DNA of 64,000 nucleotides from Chryseobacterium cucumeris (lineage in GTDB: Bacteria > Bacteroidota > Bacteroidia > Flavobacteriales > Weeksellaceae), in the NCBI RefSeq assembly GCF_001593385.1, contig NZ_LUVZ01000012.1, positions 186,001 to 250,000 on the forward strand. Direction: 5' to 3'. The notes under the pieces are model-generated. The model had not been told where the DNA came from and did not search any database. It saw nothing but the letters and a program-made list of their open reading frames with translations. Every line of letters starts with the position of its first letter. Positions within the stretch are counted from its first letter, which is position 1. Positions 27,043 to 34,636 of the stretch are shown piece after piece. The position numbers and the translations under genes were made by a program.

Positions 27043-27089
27043 TGTACCAATGTAAATGCATTCCTATGAATACTTTTTACATTGGTACA
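27043..27089. repeat. palindromic ATGTA-rich intergenic element
   Basis: TGTACCAATGTAAA (27043-27056) and TTTACATTGGTACA (27076-27089) are exact inverted arms around a 19-bp spacer. The left flank repeats AATGTA-like units five times in ~40 bp. It lies between fbaA and accD, both leftward, and could be a terminator, an attenuator or a mobile palindrome. Confidence 0.65.
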
Positions 27090-27101
27090 AATGTACAGTT
27101 C

Positions 27102-28172
27102 TTATTTTAAAGTATCTACGTTATTTAAATCTTCAAATGCTTTTACCAATCTTGCAGAGAATGTGTCTTCACCTTTTCTTACCCAAACTCTTGGGTCATA
27201 GAATTTTTTGTTAGGTTTTTCTTCTCCTTCAGGATTTCCGATCTGAGCTCTTAAATAATCAATATTGTTGATCATATAATCTCTGATGCCTTCTGTGTAT
27301 GCAAACTGAAGGTCAGTATCGATGTTCATTTTGATAACTCCGTAGTCGATAGCCTCTCTGATCTCCTCTAAAGTAGATCCTGAACCTCCGTGGAATACAA
27401 AGTTGATAGGTTTTGCAGCTGTTCCGAATTTTTCCTGAACATATTTCTGAGAATTGTCAAGGATTTTCGGCGTAAGAACTACGTTACCTGGCTTGTAAAC
27501 TCCGTGAACGTTACCGAAAGCAGCCGCGATTGTGAAGTTATCAGAAATAGCTTTTAATTTTTCATAAGTATAAGCTACGTCTTCAGGCTGAGTATATAAT
27601 TTTGAGTTATCAACGTCTGAGTTGTCAACACCATCTTCTTCACCTCCTGTTACCCCGATTTCTACTTCAAGAGTCATCTGAAGCTTAGCCATTCTTTCGA
27701 AATATTTAGCAGAAATTTCAAGGTTTTCTTCTAAAGACTCTTCAGAAAGGTCTAACATGTGAGAAGAGTAAAGAGATTTTCCTGTCTGCTTGAAGAATTC
27801 TTCGTTAGCATCCATCAATCCGTCGATCCAAGGAAGTAATTTCTTTGCACAGTGGTCTGTGTGTAGAATTACCGTTGCTCCGTAAGCTTCTGCAAGAGTG
27901 TGAATATGTTTTGCTCCAGCAATTGCTCCTAAGATTGCAGACTTTTGTCCGTCATTGCTTAATCCTTTCCCTGCATTGAAAGCAGCTCCTCCATTTGAAA
28001 ACTGAATAATTACAGGAGCGTTTAATTTCGCTGCAGTTTCCATTGTAGCGTTTACGTTGCTTGATCCAATTACGTTTACTGCAGGTAATGCAAATTTGTT
28101 TTCTTTAGCATACTGAAAGATATCAGTAACTAACTGACCTGTGGCAACTCCTGCCGGAAAAATTCTGCTCAT
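27102..28172 (-). CDS. fbaA: class II fructose-bisphosphate aldolase
   Basis: The enzyme cleaves fructose-1,6-bisphosphate in glycolysis and runs in reverse in gluconeogenesis, using a zinc ion. The 356-aa protein shows the zinc and catalytic region TVILHTDHCAKKLLPW and the FVFHGGSGSTLEEIREAIDYGVIKMNIDTD stretch with phosphate-binding GGSGS. Length and signatures match the FbaA (class IIa) subtype. The gene has its own upstream region (28173-28242) and is not tightly coupled to accD. Confidence 0.96.
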   Translation of the reverse strand: MSRIFPAGVATGQLVTDIFQYAKENKFALPAVNVIGSSNVNATMETAAKLNAPVIIQFSNGGAAFNAGKGLSNDGQKSAILGAIAGAKHIHTLAEAYGATVILHTDHCAKKLLPWIDGLMDANEEFFKQTGKSLYSSHMLDLSEESLEENLEISAKYFERMAKLQMTLEVEIGVTGGEEDGVDNSDVDNSKLYTQPEDVAYTYEKLKAISDNFTIAAAFGNVHGVYKPGNVVLTPKILDNSQKYVQEKFGTAAKPINFVFHGGSGSTLEEIREAIDYGVIKMNIDTDLQFAYTEGIRDYMINNIDYLRAQIGNPEGEEKPNKKFYDPRVWVRKGEDTFSARLVKAFEDLNNVDTLK

Positions 28173-28242
28173 GTTTTACTTTTTATTATAAATTTATTAG
28201 GTGTTTTAATTTCGTGTAAAGGTAATCATTTTTAAGAAATTA

Positions 28243-29109
28243 CTAGTTTCTTTTATCTCTGCCCCAAAGGAGCTTCTGACGGATGGTTTCATAGAAACTC
28301 AAACTGTTGGGCTGCACCAGAAGAAGCTGGAATTTTGCCTTTTTAATGATGATTTCCTTGTCGGTTTCTATATGTATCAGTCGGGAATCTAAGGAAAGAG
28401 AGTATTGCGGTACGCGGCTTTCCACCCTGAATTTTATTTCTACTTTATCATTCACAACCAGCGGCCTCACATTCAGATTGTGAGGAGCAATTGGAGTAAT
28501 GACAAAATTTTCGTTATTGGGAGAAATGATAGGGCCTCCGCAGCTCAGAGAGTAGGCGGTAGAACCTGTAGGTGTTGAAATGATCACGCCGTCACCCCAG
28601 AATACATTCAAAAATTCGTCATTGATATAAGAGTCAACGGTAATCATGGAGGTGGTTTCTTTTCGGGAAACGGTAACGTCGTTTAATGCGTAAGGAAAAA
28701 CTCCCTCCAGTTTTGGAGAAACCACTTCAATTACAGAACGGCGGCTTGTTTTTACATTTCCTTTTAAGATGGAATCCAGTTCCTTAAAGGCTTCTTCTTT
28801 CGTGAAAAAAGCTAAAAATCCAAGCCTTCCTGTATTCACTCCAACCACCGGAATTTCAAGATCTTCAATAAATGTCAGAGAGTTGACAATGGTTCCGTCT
28901 CCACCAAACGTGAAAAACAGATCCACTTCCTTATCCAGAAGATCCTGTTTGGAATTGAAAGTTTCGAATATTTTTGAAAACTGAAGTGCTTCAGCCATTT
29001 CATCATACAGAACAGATTTTACACCTCTTGCTTCAAGTTCAGAGATAAACTTGCTTAAATATAAAAAAGTATCAAGATCTTTTTTCTGAGAATATATGGC
29101 TGCCTTCAT
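28243..29109 (-). CDS. nadK: NAD kinase
   Basis: NAD kinase makes NADP from NAD with ATP or polyphosphate. The 288-aa protein has the GGDGT motif (residues 69-73) in FTFGGDGTIVNS, the NTGRLGFLA stretch, and the family motif GDGVIISTPTGSTAYSLSCGGPI. Length is typical. The CBS-domain gene ends 1 bp upstream, so both are co-transcribed; this pairing suggests nucleotide-sensing control (inference). Confidence 0.96.
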   Translation of the reverse strand: MKAAIYSQKKDLDTFLYLSKFISELEARGVKSVLYDEMAEALQFSKIFETFNSKQDLLDKEVDLFFTFGGDGTIVNSLTFIEDLEIPVVGVNTGRLGFLAFFTKEEAFKELDSILKGNVKTSRRSVIEVVSPKLEGVFPYALNDVTVSRKETTSMITVDSYINDEFLNVFWGDGVIISTPTGSTAYSLSCGGPIISPNNENFVITPIAPHNLNVRPLVVNDKVEIKFRVESRVPQYSLSLDSRLIHIETDKEIIIKKAKFQLLLVQPNSLSFYETIRQKLLWGRDKRN

Positions 29110-29110
29110 G

Positions 29111-29764
29111 TTATATTTCTATGAATTTTTGTAAAAAACCATAACGGTCTTTAAACAGATCGGTTTTCTCATCAGAATAATATTTTTCAACGATTCTGTA
29201 GTCATACCGGTCAAAAGTAGCGTCTATCGAGGCCAGATTTTCATTGCTGATCTTTATGGTGACCTGAACTACCTCTTCAGACATAAAGCTTATAAATCCT
29301 CCGTAAAACTTCGAATTGTTGCTTTCGACGATGTTGGTAATTTCCGTCATTGAATATTTTCTGGCCGGAGTTTCTACGGTAAGAATAGCTCCTGTTTCTG
29401 AAAATAAAGGATAACGGGAAAGGTCCTGAAAAACATCTTCACAGGTAATATACCCCAGATATTTTTCATTTTTATTAATCACCGGAATCACATTGGAGCT
29501 GAAAGTATAAAACAGGCGGATGCTGTCCATGACATTGTTGTCCTCCAGAATTGCAAACCGTTCAATCTGGTGTTCCAGATCCTTCAGTATTCCTCCATCT
29601 TCTTCATACAGGAAGTCCATGGCAATGGCTCCGAAGAAGTGATGAGATTTTTTGATGAAAACATGAGAATATCCGAAGTCTTCCAACAGGTTTCTGGCCG
29701 ACTCTATGGAGTCAGACAGGCTAAAACATGGAAAGTCTTTTGAGATATAGTCCTTGATAAACAT
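29111..29764 (-). CDS. CBS-domain protein
   Basis: The protein is 217 aa. A pair of CBS motifs fills about residues 5-135 (FGYSHVFIKKSHHFFGAIAMDFL and VIPVINKNEKYLGYITCEDV); CBS pairs bind adenosine nucleotides. The last ~80 residues look like an ACT/regulatory-like alpha/beta domain (NSKFYGGFISFMSEEVVQVTIKI). It has no catalytic domain. It lies 1 bp from nadK in the same direction, so a regulatory role towards NAD kinase or NADP balance is plausible but not shown. Confidence 0.85.
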   Translation of the reverse strand: MFIKDYISKDFPCFSLSDSIESARNLLEDFGYSHVFIKKSHHFFGAIAMDFLYEEDGGILKDLEHQIERFAILEDNNVMDSIRLFYTFSSNVIPVINKNEKYLGYITCEDVFQDLSRYPLFSETGAILTVETPARKYSMTEITNIVESNNSKFYGGFISFMSEEVVQVTIKISNENLASIDATFDRYDYRIVEKYYSDEKTDLFKDRYGFLQKFIEI

Positions 29765-29848
29765 TGTGCTAATTTATAAAAAATTAAACGAAACTTTTTC
29801 TGAAAACCTTACTTTTTTTAAGATGAAACAAAAAAAATGCCGTCAAAA

Positions 29849-29879
29849 TTTGTTTGTAAAAAAAAATAAAGTACCTTTG
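29849..29879 (+). promoter_or_regulatory. consensus promoter in front of a candidate small RNA
   Basis: TTTG (29849-29852), 19 bp, TACCTTTG (29872-29879) on the plus strand: an exact fit to the Bacteroidota consensus. No plus-strand gene follows, only the hairpin region ending at 29955. Both flanking genes run leftward. Confidence 0.6.
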
Positions 29880-29885
29880 TCGCCT

Positions 29886-29955
29886 TTCATTTTTACTTTT
29901 TATTAGATTTATTTCAAACTGCACTGTCTACTAAGGACATATGCAGTTTTTTTAT
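29886..29955 (+). ncRNA. candidate small RNA, ~70 nt
   Basis: The consensus promoter at 29849-29879 would start a transcript near 29886. It ends in a hairpin AAACTGCA...TGCAGTTT with an inner TGTC/GACA stem and a TACTAAG loop, directly followed by T7 and TATTTT on the plus strand. The opposite strand has no T-run, so the hairpin belongs to a rightward RNA. The end touches the 3' end of the leftward methyltransferase gene, so it could also be antisense to its tail. No known RNA family is recognised. Confidence 0.38.
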
Positions 29956-30482
29956 TTTAATGCTTTTGCAAATTCCCACATCACAATTCCGGCGCACACA
30001 CTTACATTAAGAGAATGCTTCGTTCCAAGCTGAGGAATTTCTAAAAATACGTCAATATTCGGAAGTACTTCATCACTGATTCCTTCTACTTCGTTTCCTA
30101 AAATTAAGGCATATTTTTTTGATCTGTCGATGGTGAAATCTGTAATAAGCTGACTATCGGTAGTCTGCTCGATCCCGATGATTTCGTATCCTTTGCTTTT
30201 CAGATCAGCAATCGCGTTGTTGGTATCTGCGTCATGAGACCAGTCTACACTTTCCGTTGCTCCCAATGCCGCTTTATGAATCTCTCGGTGAGGTGGCTGC
30301 GGGGTGATTCCGCAAAGGATTATTTTTTCAATTAAGAAGGCATCTGCCGTTCTGAAGGCTGCACCTACATTGTGCATACTTCTGATATTATCTAAAATGA
30401 TGACCAACGGAATTTTTTCAACCTTCTTAAATGTTTCTACATCTATTCTGTTAAGTTCTTCCAGTTTTAGTTTCTGTACCAA
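29952..30482 (-). CDS. SpoU/TrmH-family RNA 2'-O-methyltransferase
   Basis: The family methylates ribose 2'-OH in tRNA or rRNA with SAM, using a knotted SPOUT fold. The 176-aa protein has motif 1 DNIRSMHNVGAAFRTADAF, motif 2 ALILGNEVEGISDEVL and motif 3 IPQLGTKHSLNVSVCAGIVMWE. It lacks the N-terminal substrate-binding domain of longer members; length fits the single-domain TrmL/TrmH-like type. The target is not clear. The start is taken as TTG 30482, 5 nt after the stop of the MORN-protein gene; the next in-frame ATG would remove motif 1. Confidence 0.88.
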   Translation of the reverse strand: MVQKLKLEELNRIDVETFKKVEKIPLVIILDNIRSMHNVGAAFRTADAFLIEKIILCGITPQPPHREIHKAALGATESVDWSHDADTNNAIADLKSKGYEIIGIEQTTDSQLITDFTIDRSKKYALILGNEVEGISDEVLPNIDVFLEIPQLGTKHSLNVSVCAGIVMWEFAKALK

Positions 30483-30487
30483 TTGTA

Positions 30488-31108
30488 TTATTTTGTTGAG
30501 ATTAATTTTCCGTCTTTATAGACCTCTGTTTTTTCTATGCTTCCGTCTTCACGGTAATGAACTCTGTTGCCGTTTCTTTTATCGTTGGCAAGTTCAGTTT
30601 CACGCTGTAATTTTCCAGATGGATAAAAGACTTTCCATTTTCCGGTAGCCAGCCCGTTGTCATACTGGCCAATATCTTTTATTGATTTTCCATCTTCATG
30701 AAAGGTCTTGCTTTCTCCCTGTAATTTATTGAATTTGTAATTGGAAATTTCAGTTATTTTACCTGCAGGAGAATAAAAAGTAGCGGTAAGGCTGTTATCA
30801 TAAATATTCTTCTCTCCATTTCTGAAAACTTCCTTGGAAGTAAGAACTCCATTTTTATCAAAATACGACCATTCTTTTACTTTGTATCCTTTTTTATATT
30901 CTCCTTTCGACTGCACTTTTCCGTTATCATAATAAAAAACAGCATCGCCATCCAGTTTCCCTTTTTTCCATTCCACAGTATTTTTTACCTGGCCATTGTC
31001 ATAAAATTCTTTACAGGCTCCTTCCTGTAATCCGTCTTTATATCCACAAGGTTTCTGTGCCGTGATCAGGACAGCAGTGGAAAAAAACAATAGAAACATG
31101 TACTTCAT
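30488..31108 (-). CDS. secreted MORN-repeat (YwqK-like) protein
   Basis: The protein is 206 aa with a signal peptide (ends VLITAQ near residue 18). It then consists of about six MORN-variant repeats of ~22-24 aa (for example YDNGQVKNTVEWKKGKLDGDA and YPSGKLQRETELANDKRNGN). Such proteins are often called toxin-antitoxin YwqK antitoxins, but there is no toxin nearby and a secreted repeat protein is the safer call. A perfect minus-strand promoter (TTTG, 21 bp, TATTTTTG) ends at 31122, giving a very short leader. The methyltransferase gene follows by 5 nt. Confidence 0.78.
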   Translation of the reverse strand: MKYMFLLFFSTAVLITAQKPCGYKDGLQEGACKEFYDNGQVKNTVEWKKGKLDGDAVFYYDNGKVQSKGEYKKGYKVKEWSYFDKNGVLTSKEVFRNGEKNIYDNSLTATFYSPAGKITEISNYKFNKLQGESKTFHEDGKSIKDIGQYDNGLATGKWKVFYPSGKLQRETELANDKRNGNRVHYREDGSIEKTEVYKDGKLISTK

Positions 31109-31121
31109 AGCTATTTTTAAT

Positions 31122-31154
31122 TCAAAAATAGTAAAATACTTATATTTGACTCAA
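31122..31154 (-). promoter_or_regulatory. promoter of the MORN-repeat gene, overlapping a divergent -7 box
   Basis: On the minus strand TTTG (31151-31154), 21 bp, TATTTTTG (31122-31129). On the plus strand TATATTTG (31140-31147) sits inside the same spacer and would serve the gene at 31164. The two divergent promoters overlap, so both cannot be occupied at once. Confidence 0.6.
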
Positions 31155-31163
31155 AAATATACT

Positions 31164-31763
31164 ATGAAAAAATTATTCACATTATTCATATTAATATGGG
31201 GATTTATTTACCTGGAAGCACAAAATACTTATTATCCTCAAGCTTTTTTTGATAAAAAGCTCGCAAGAGACATGCTTGGATTTGGAAACTCTACCATTGA
31301 AGGAGTGGCTTCTACCAAACAAAAAAACAACTGGGGAATCAAACCGTTACTTGGAGAAAAGCATTATGCTCCCAAAGGTACGGTTGTCATGCTTTTTCCT
31401 GTTACTCCTTATTTCCAGGAATTTTATGACATGAGAAGAAAATATGAAAATAAAAAGACCACCGTATATATGTCAGAAGAGGCTTTTAAATACAGAGTGG
31501 AAGCTTTAACCGATGACCATGGGAGATTTAAATTTGAAAAACTCAAACCCGGGAAATATTATCTTGAAACCATTGTCAACTTTACTGCAACGGCAAGTTA
31601 TCAGCAGCAGACAGGAACCTCAGATGCTTATAACGGCTATGGAGCTTATCTGTATTCCACTCCTATATACAGTACCTTTTTCTACGGATATTCTGCTGCC
31701 AACAGGGAAAGCAAATTTGTAGAGATAAAACAGGATGGCGAACTTAAAGAAATCAAGCTTTAA
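31164..31763 (+). CDS. secreted protein with carboxypeptidase-regulatory-like segment
   Basis: The protein is 199 aa from ATG 31164; a longer in-frame start at 31062 would bury the signal peptide and is rejected. A signal peptide (MKKLFTLFILIWGFIYLEAQ) is followed by a domain with GTVVMLFPVTPYFQEFYDMR and LTDDHGRFKFEKLKPGKYYLET. The latter is the hallmark strand pattern of CarboxypepD_reg-like beta sandwiches. A Tyr/Ser/Gly-rich segment follows (NGYGAYLYSTPIYSTFFYGYSAAN). The function is unknown. The stop codon is part of a terminator stem shared with the bestrophin gene. Confidence 0.72.
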   Translation: MKKLFTLFILIWGFIYLEAQNTYYPQAFFDKKLARDMLGFGNSTIEGVASTKQKNNWGIKPLLGEKHYAPKGTVVMLFPVTPYFQEFYDMRRKYENKKTTVYMSEEAFKYRVEALTDDHGRFKFEKLKPGKYYLETIVNFTATASYQQQTGTSDAYNGYGAYLYSTPIYSTFFYGYSAANRESKFVEIKQDGELKEIKL

Positions 31764-31778
31764 AAGCTTGATTTTTTA
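31751..31778. terminator. terminator overlapping a stop codon
   Basis: AATCAAGCTTT and AAAGCTTGATT are exact arms and TTTTT follows. The last codons and TAA (31761-31763) of the upstream gene lie inside the stem. It also faces the end of the bestrophin gene (31776). Confidence 0.8.
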
Positions 31779-32654
31779 TTTTCTGATCATAATCTGCTGT
31801 ACATTTTTCTCAATGTTCTGAGCTAAGGTTTCCATAGGAATATCATTTTCATCATTATTGAACGGGTCTTCAATTTCTTCTGCAATAAGTTCAAGGCTCA
31901 TCAATACATAATACACAAAAACAGTAAGCGGAATCATAAAAAGCCCTATTGTAATAACGTAAGCAATAGGAAGCGCAAAAACATACAGAATAATAAATTT
32001 CTTGATGAAAGAAGAATAGGAATAAGGAATCGGTGTGTTTTTGATTCTTTCACAACCTCCACATACATCCAGAAAGCCGGAAAGCTGGGTATCTAAATAC
32101 AGCATTTCAACTTCAGAAACTTTTCCTTCTTTTTTTAATTGATTCAGTTTATGGCTTAATAGAATAACAATTTCACTTGGTCCATGGTTTTTCAACGAAT
32201 TTTCAATTTCAGAATAATCTTCATCCAAAGCCAGCCTTGTAGATTCCTTGGAAAGGTGTTTGGCTAAAAAGTGCGGGAAATATTTTAAATATCTAGCAAT
32301 CTGCTCAGCATCCTGGCGGTTATCGCCAAGAATCGTATTGATTTTTATGGCAAAGTTTCTGGTATCATTCACCAGTTTTCCCCAAAGTTTTCGACCTTCC
32401 CACCATCTGTCATAGGCAGTATTCGTTCTGAAAACCAGCAAAAGTGAAAGCACAAAACCCAGCAGAGAATGAATCATACCTACATTACTCACTCCTGATT
32501 TTGTGGTAAGGTGCAGATATTCAACTTCCAGATACTGAATTCCCCAGGAATATAACCCTACAAGAATCATACTCGGGAAAAGAATTTTTAAAGTATCACT
32601 TTTGTGTAAACTGAAAAGGATTTTAATGAAATGTTTGGTATTATAGACTCTCAT
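31776..32654 (-). CDS. bestrophin-family ion channel
   Basis: The protein is 292 aa, of the bestrophin/RFP-TM (UPF0187) family. Members form pentameric channels; bacterial ones conduct cations. Visible features: an N-terminal amphipathic stretch, helices at ~25-45 and 60-78 (HSLLGFVLSLLLVFRTNTAYDRWWEGRKLWG is the family signature), a long cytoplasmic helical region, and helices at ~215-250. The C-terminus has the PFNNDENDIPMETL motif. The start ATG is at 32654. A CAAATATA (TATATTTG) -7 box lies at 32672-32679. It has no adjacent partner. Confidence 0.9.
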   Translation of the reverse strand: MRVYNTKHFIKILFSLHKSDTLKILFPSMILVGLYSWGIQYLEVEYLHLTTKSGVSNVGMIHSLLGFVLSLLLVFRTNTAYDRWWEGRKLWGKLVNDTRNFAIKINTILGDNRQDAEQIARYLKYFPHFLAKHLSKESTRLALDEDYSEIENSLKNHGPSEIVILLSHKLNQLKKEGKVSEVEMLYLDTQLSGFLDVCGGCERIKNTPIPYSYSSFIKKFIILYVFALPIAYVITIGLFMIPLTVFVYYVLMSLELIAEEIEDPFNNDENDIPMETLAQNIEKNVQQIMIRK

Positions 32655-32702
32655 AAACTCGCTTATTACTACAAATATAATTTTTTCATCTGAGCTCTGC
32701 TA

Positions 32703-32870
32703 ATTAAGTAAGGAAGTCTGAAGACGGAAGTGAGAAGTTATGGAAGCCAAAGAAGAAGTTTGAGTTTTCCATAAAAAATCTTTTAAGCAATGATGTATAA
32801 AGGTTTGCAGACAAATATTAACTTCCGGCATCGATCTTCCAGCTTCCAGCCTTTTTAATCTTAATTTTCT
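32703..32870. repeat. intergenic element with imperfect inverted GGAAG-rich arms
   Basis: The left side carries GGAAGTCTGAAGACGGAAGT (32711-32730) and the right side ACTTCCGGCATCGATCTTCC plus AGCTTCC (from 32821). The arms are partly complementary. No gene is seen in the 264-bp gap. It looks like a member of a dispersed intergenic family, but no second copy is in the window. Confidence 0.4.
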
Positions 32871-32918
32871 CACGTTTCAAAAAAACACTATTTTTAGTTC
32901 GCATTAAATACAAAATAC

Positions 32919-33791
32919 ATGATCCTCGAAAACGTAGATATTGTAAATGATATCAGTAAAGAAGATTTTCAGAAAAATTATTTTAAAAAGCAAAAACCTC
33001 TTTTGATTAAGAATTTTGCCAGCCGGTGGGAGGCTTTTGACAAATGGAATCTTGCCTACATCAAAGAAAAAGCAGGAGATCAGGAAGTTCCGTTGTATGA
33101 TAATAAACCCGCAGATGCTGCAAAAAGTTCTGATGCTCCGGTTACCCGTATGAAAATGAAGGACTATATTGACACCATCAAAAGCAAGCCTTCTGATCTG
33201 CGAATTTTTTTCTATATCATTACAGACAGGCTTCCTGAGCTGCTGAAAAACTTTACTTACCCTGATCTTGGAATAAAATTTTTTAAAAGACTGCCCACAT
33301 TATTCTTCGGTGGAAGTGAGGCCCATGTTTTAATGCATTATGATGTGGATCTGGGTGATTTTATGCATATCCATTTCGAAGGAAAGAAAAGGATTTTATT
33401 ATTTGATCAGAAGCAGTCGCCCTTTTTATATAAAGTTCCTTTATCCGTTCATACCATTTACGAGGTTGATTATGAAAATCCGGATTATGAGAAGTTTCCG
33501 GCGCTGAAATATGCCAAAGGATACGAAATCTTCATGGAGCATGGTGATGCCCTTTTTATTCCCGGGGCATTCTGGCACTTCAACAGATATCTGGAACCAG
33601 GTTTTTCTCTTTCACTGAGAGCTCTTCCCAATAAACCCAATGTCTTTGCCAGTATGCTCTATCATGTTTTCATTATGAGGTACACGGATAAACTAATGCG
33701 TAAGCTTTTCAAAGCCAAATGGGTGAATTATAAGCAGAAATGGGCCTACAAGAAAAGTTCCGAGGCTTTGGAAAAGCATCTTTCTAAATGA
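32919..33791 (+). CDS. cupin-8 / JmjC-like 2-oxoglutarate oxygenase-type protein
   Basis: The protein is 290 aa. The N-terminal KKQKPLLIKNFASRWEAFDKW is the usual start of cupin_8 proteins. The metal triad candidates are the His and Asp of LMHYDVDLGDFMHIHF (about residues 140-155) and a later His in FIPGAFWHFNRY. Relatives include Fe(II)/2-oxoglutarate protein hydroxylases such as ribosomal hydroxylases. Substrate is unknown. The gene is monocistronic and its 3' side carries MITE-like copy B. Confidence 0.83.
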   Translation: MILENVDIVNDISKEDFQKNYFKKQKPLLIKNFASRWEAFDKWNLAYIKEKAGDQEVPLYDNKPADAAKSSDAPVTRMKMKDYIDTIKSKPSDLRIFFYIITDRLPELLKNFTYPDLGIKFFKRLPTLFFGGSEAHVLMHYDVDLGDFMHIHFEGKKRILLFDQKQSPFLYKVPLSVHTIYEVDYENPDYEKFPALKYAKGYEIFMEHGDALFIPGAFWHFNRYLEPGFSLSLRALPNKPNVFASMLYHVFIMRYTDKLMRKLFKAKWVNYKQKWAYKKSSEALEKHLSK

Positions 33792-33814
33792 TAAGAATTA
33801 GAGTTTAGATAATT

Positions 33815-33969
33815 TTAACGCATTGAACGCTAGTTTAATGCTTATCTGTTTATAAAGGTTCGCAAAGGCATTTCATTCAGCGAGAAAAGCAATTCAATTG
33901 CTAAATGAAAGCCTGTGCGAACGAAAATAAGAAGCATCAATATCAATTTTCTTTGCTTCCTAGCGTTAA
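33815..33969. repeat. MITE-like intergenic element, copy B
   Basis: It is bounded by TTAACGCATTG and TAGCGTTAA. The inner arms are GTTCGCAAAGGC (33858-33869) and GCCTGTGCGAAC (33911-33922), extended by ATTTCATTCAGC / GCTAAATGAAA. It matches copy A at 25405-25580 in both ends and arms. It lies between a convergent cupin and acetyltransferase gene. Confidence 0.75.
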
Positions 33970-33979
33970 ATTTTTGAAC

Positions 33980-34510
33980 TTATTTATTGATAAGCCCGAA
34001 GATGGTTGCATCTACGAATTTCCCTTTTTCAAAGAAATAATCTTTCAACGTCCCTTCTTTGCTGAAATTTAAAGAAGTCAACAGTCTTTCAGAAGAAATA
34101 TTGGAAGGGTCTATGAAAGCATCTACACGGTGAAGCCTCATTGTTTCAAATCCGTAGGTTAAAATAGGAAGAATGGCTTCTTTCATATAGGATTGCTGCC
34201 AGAATTTGGGATTGAGTTCATAGCCGATTTCTGCTCTGAAATGTTCCCTGTACCAGTTGTGATAGCCGCAGGTTCCAATAACTTTTGCGGTGGATTTCAG
34301 TTCCAGAGCCCATCTGAAGCCTTTTCCCTTTTCGAATTCACTGTTAAAATGCTGGATGATGCGACGGGAGTCGTCTTCCGTCTTGAAGGTATCCAGATCA
34401 TAATATTCCATAACTTCATCCAGAGAAAAGTATTCAAAAAGATCTTGGGTATCATTAAAAGTAAGCTGACGCAAAATAAGCCTTTCAGTCTCTAAAACAG
34501 GAAATTCCAT
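33980..34510 (-). CDS. GNAT-family N-acetyltransferase (RimJ/RimL-like)
   Basis: The protein is 176 aa. LETERLILRQLTFNDTQDLF begins the family domain, followed by VIGTCGYHNWYREHFRAEIGYELNPKFWQQ and a C-terminal RVDAFIDPSNISSERLLTSLNF that holds the acetyl-CoA-binding turn. The likely acceptor is a protein N-terminus or a small amine; it cannot be told which. It shares only the general fold with the acetyltransferase at 15792. The start is ATG 34510. MITE-like copy B lies 11 bp after its stop. Confidence 0.85.
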   Translation of the reverse strand: MEFPVLETERLILRQLTFNDTQDLFEYFSLDEVMEYYDLDTFKTEDDSRRIIQHFNSEFEKGKGFRWALELKSTAKVIGTCGYHNWYREHFRAEIGYELNPKFWQQSYMKEAILPILTYGFETMRLHRVDAFIDPSNISSERLLTSLNFSKEGTLKDYFFEKGKFVDATIFGLINK

Positions 34511-34636
34511 GAATAATGTGATTTGATGGCTGAAAAATACGATTAATTACTGATAAAGAAAAGTATAGAAGATTAACCCCTAAACAATTCTCTTACCCTG
34601 AATTTATTTTTTTAAATTTGGGGCTCATTTTTTACT

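Noticed and set aside
30488..31108. YwqK-like protein as part of a toxin-antitoxin system
   Set aside because: The protein has a signal peptide and the neighbours are an RNA methyltransferase and a secreted protein; no toxin gene is present.
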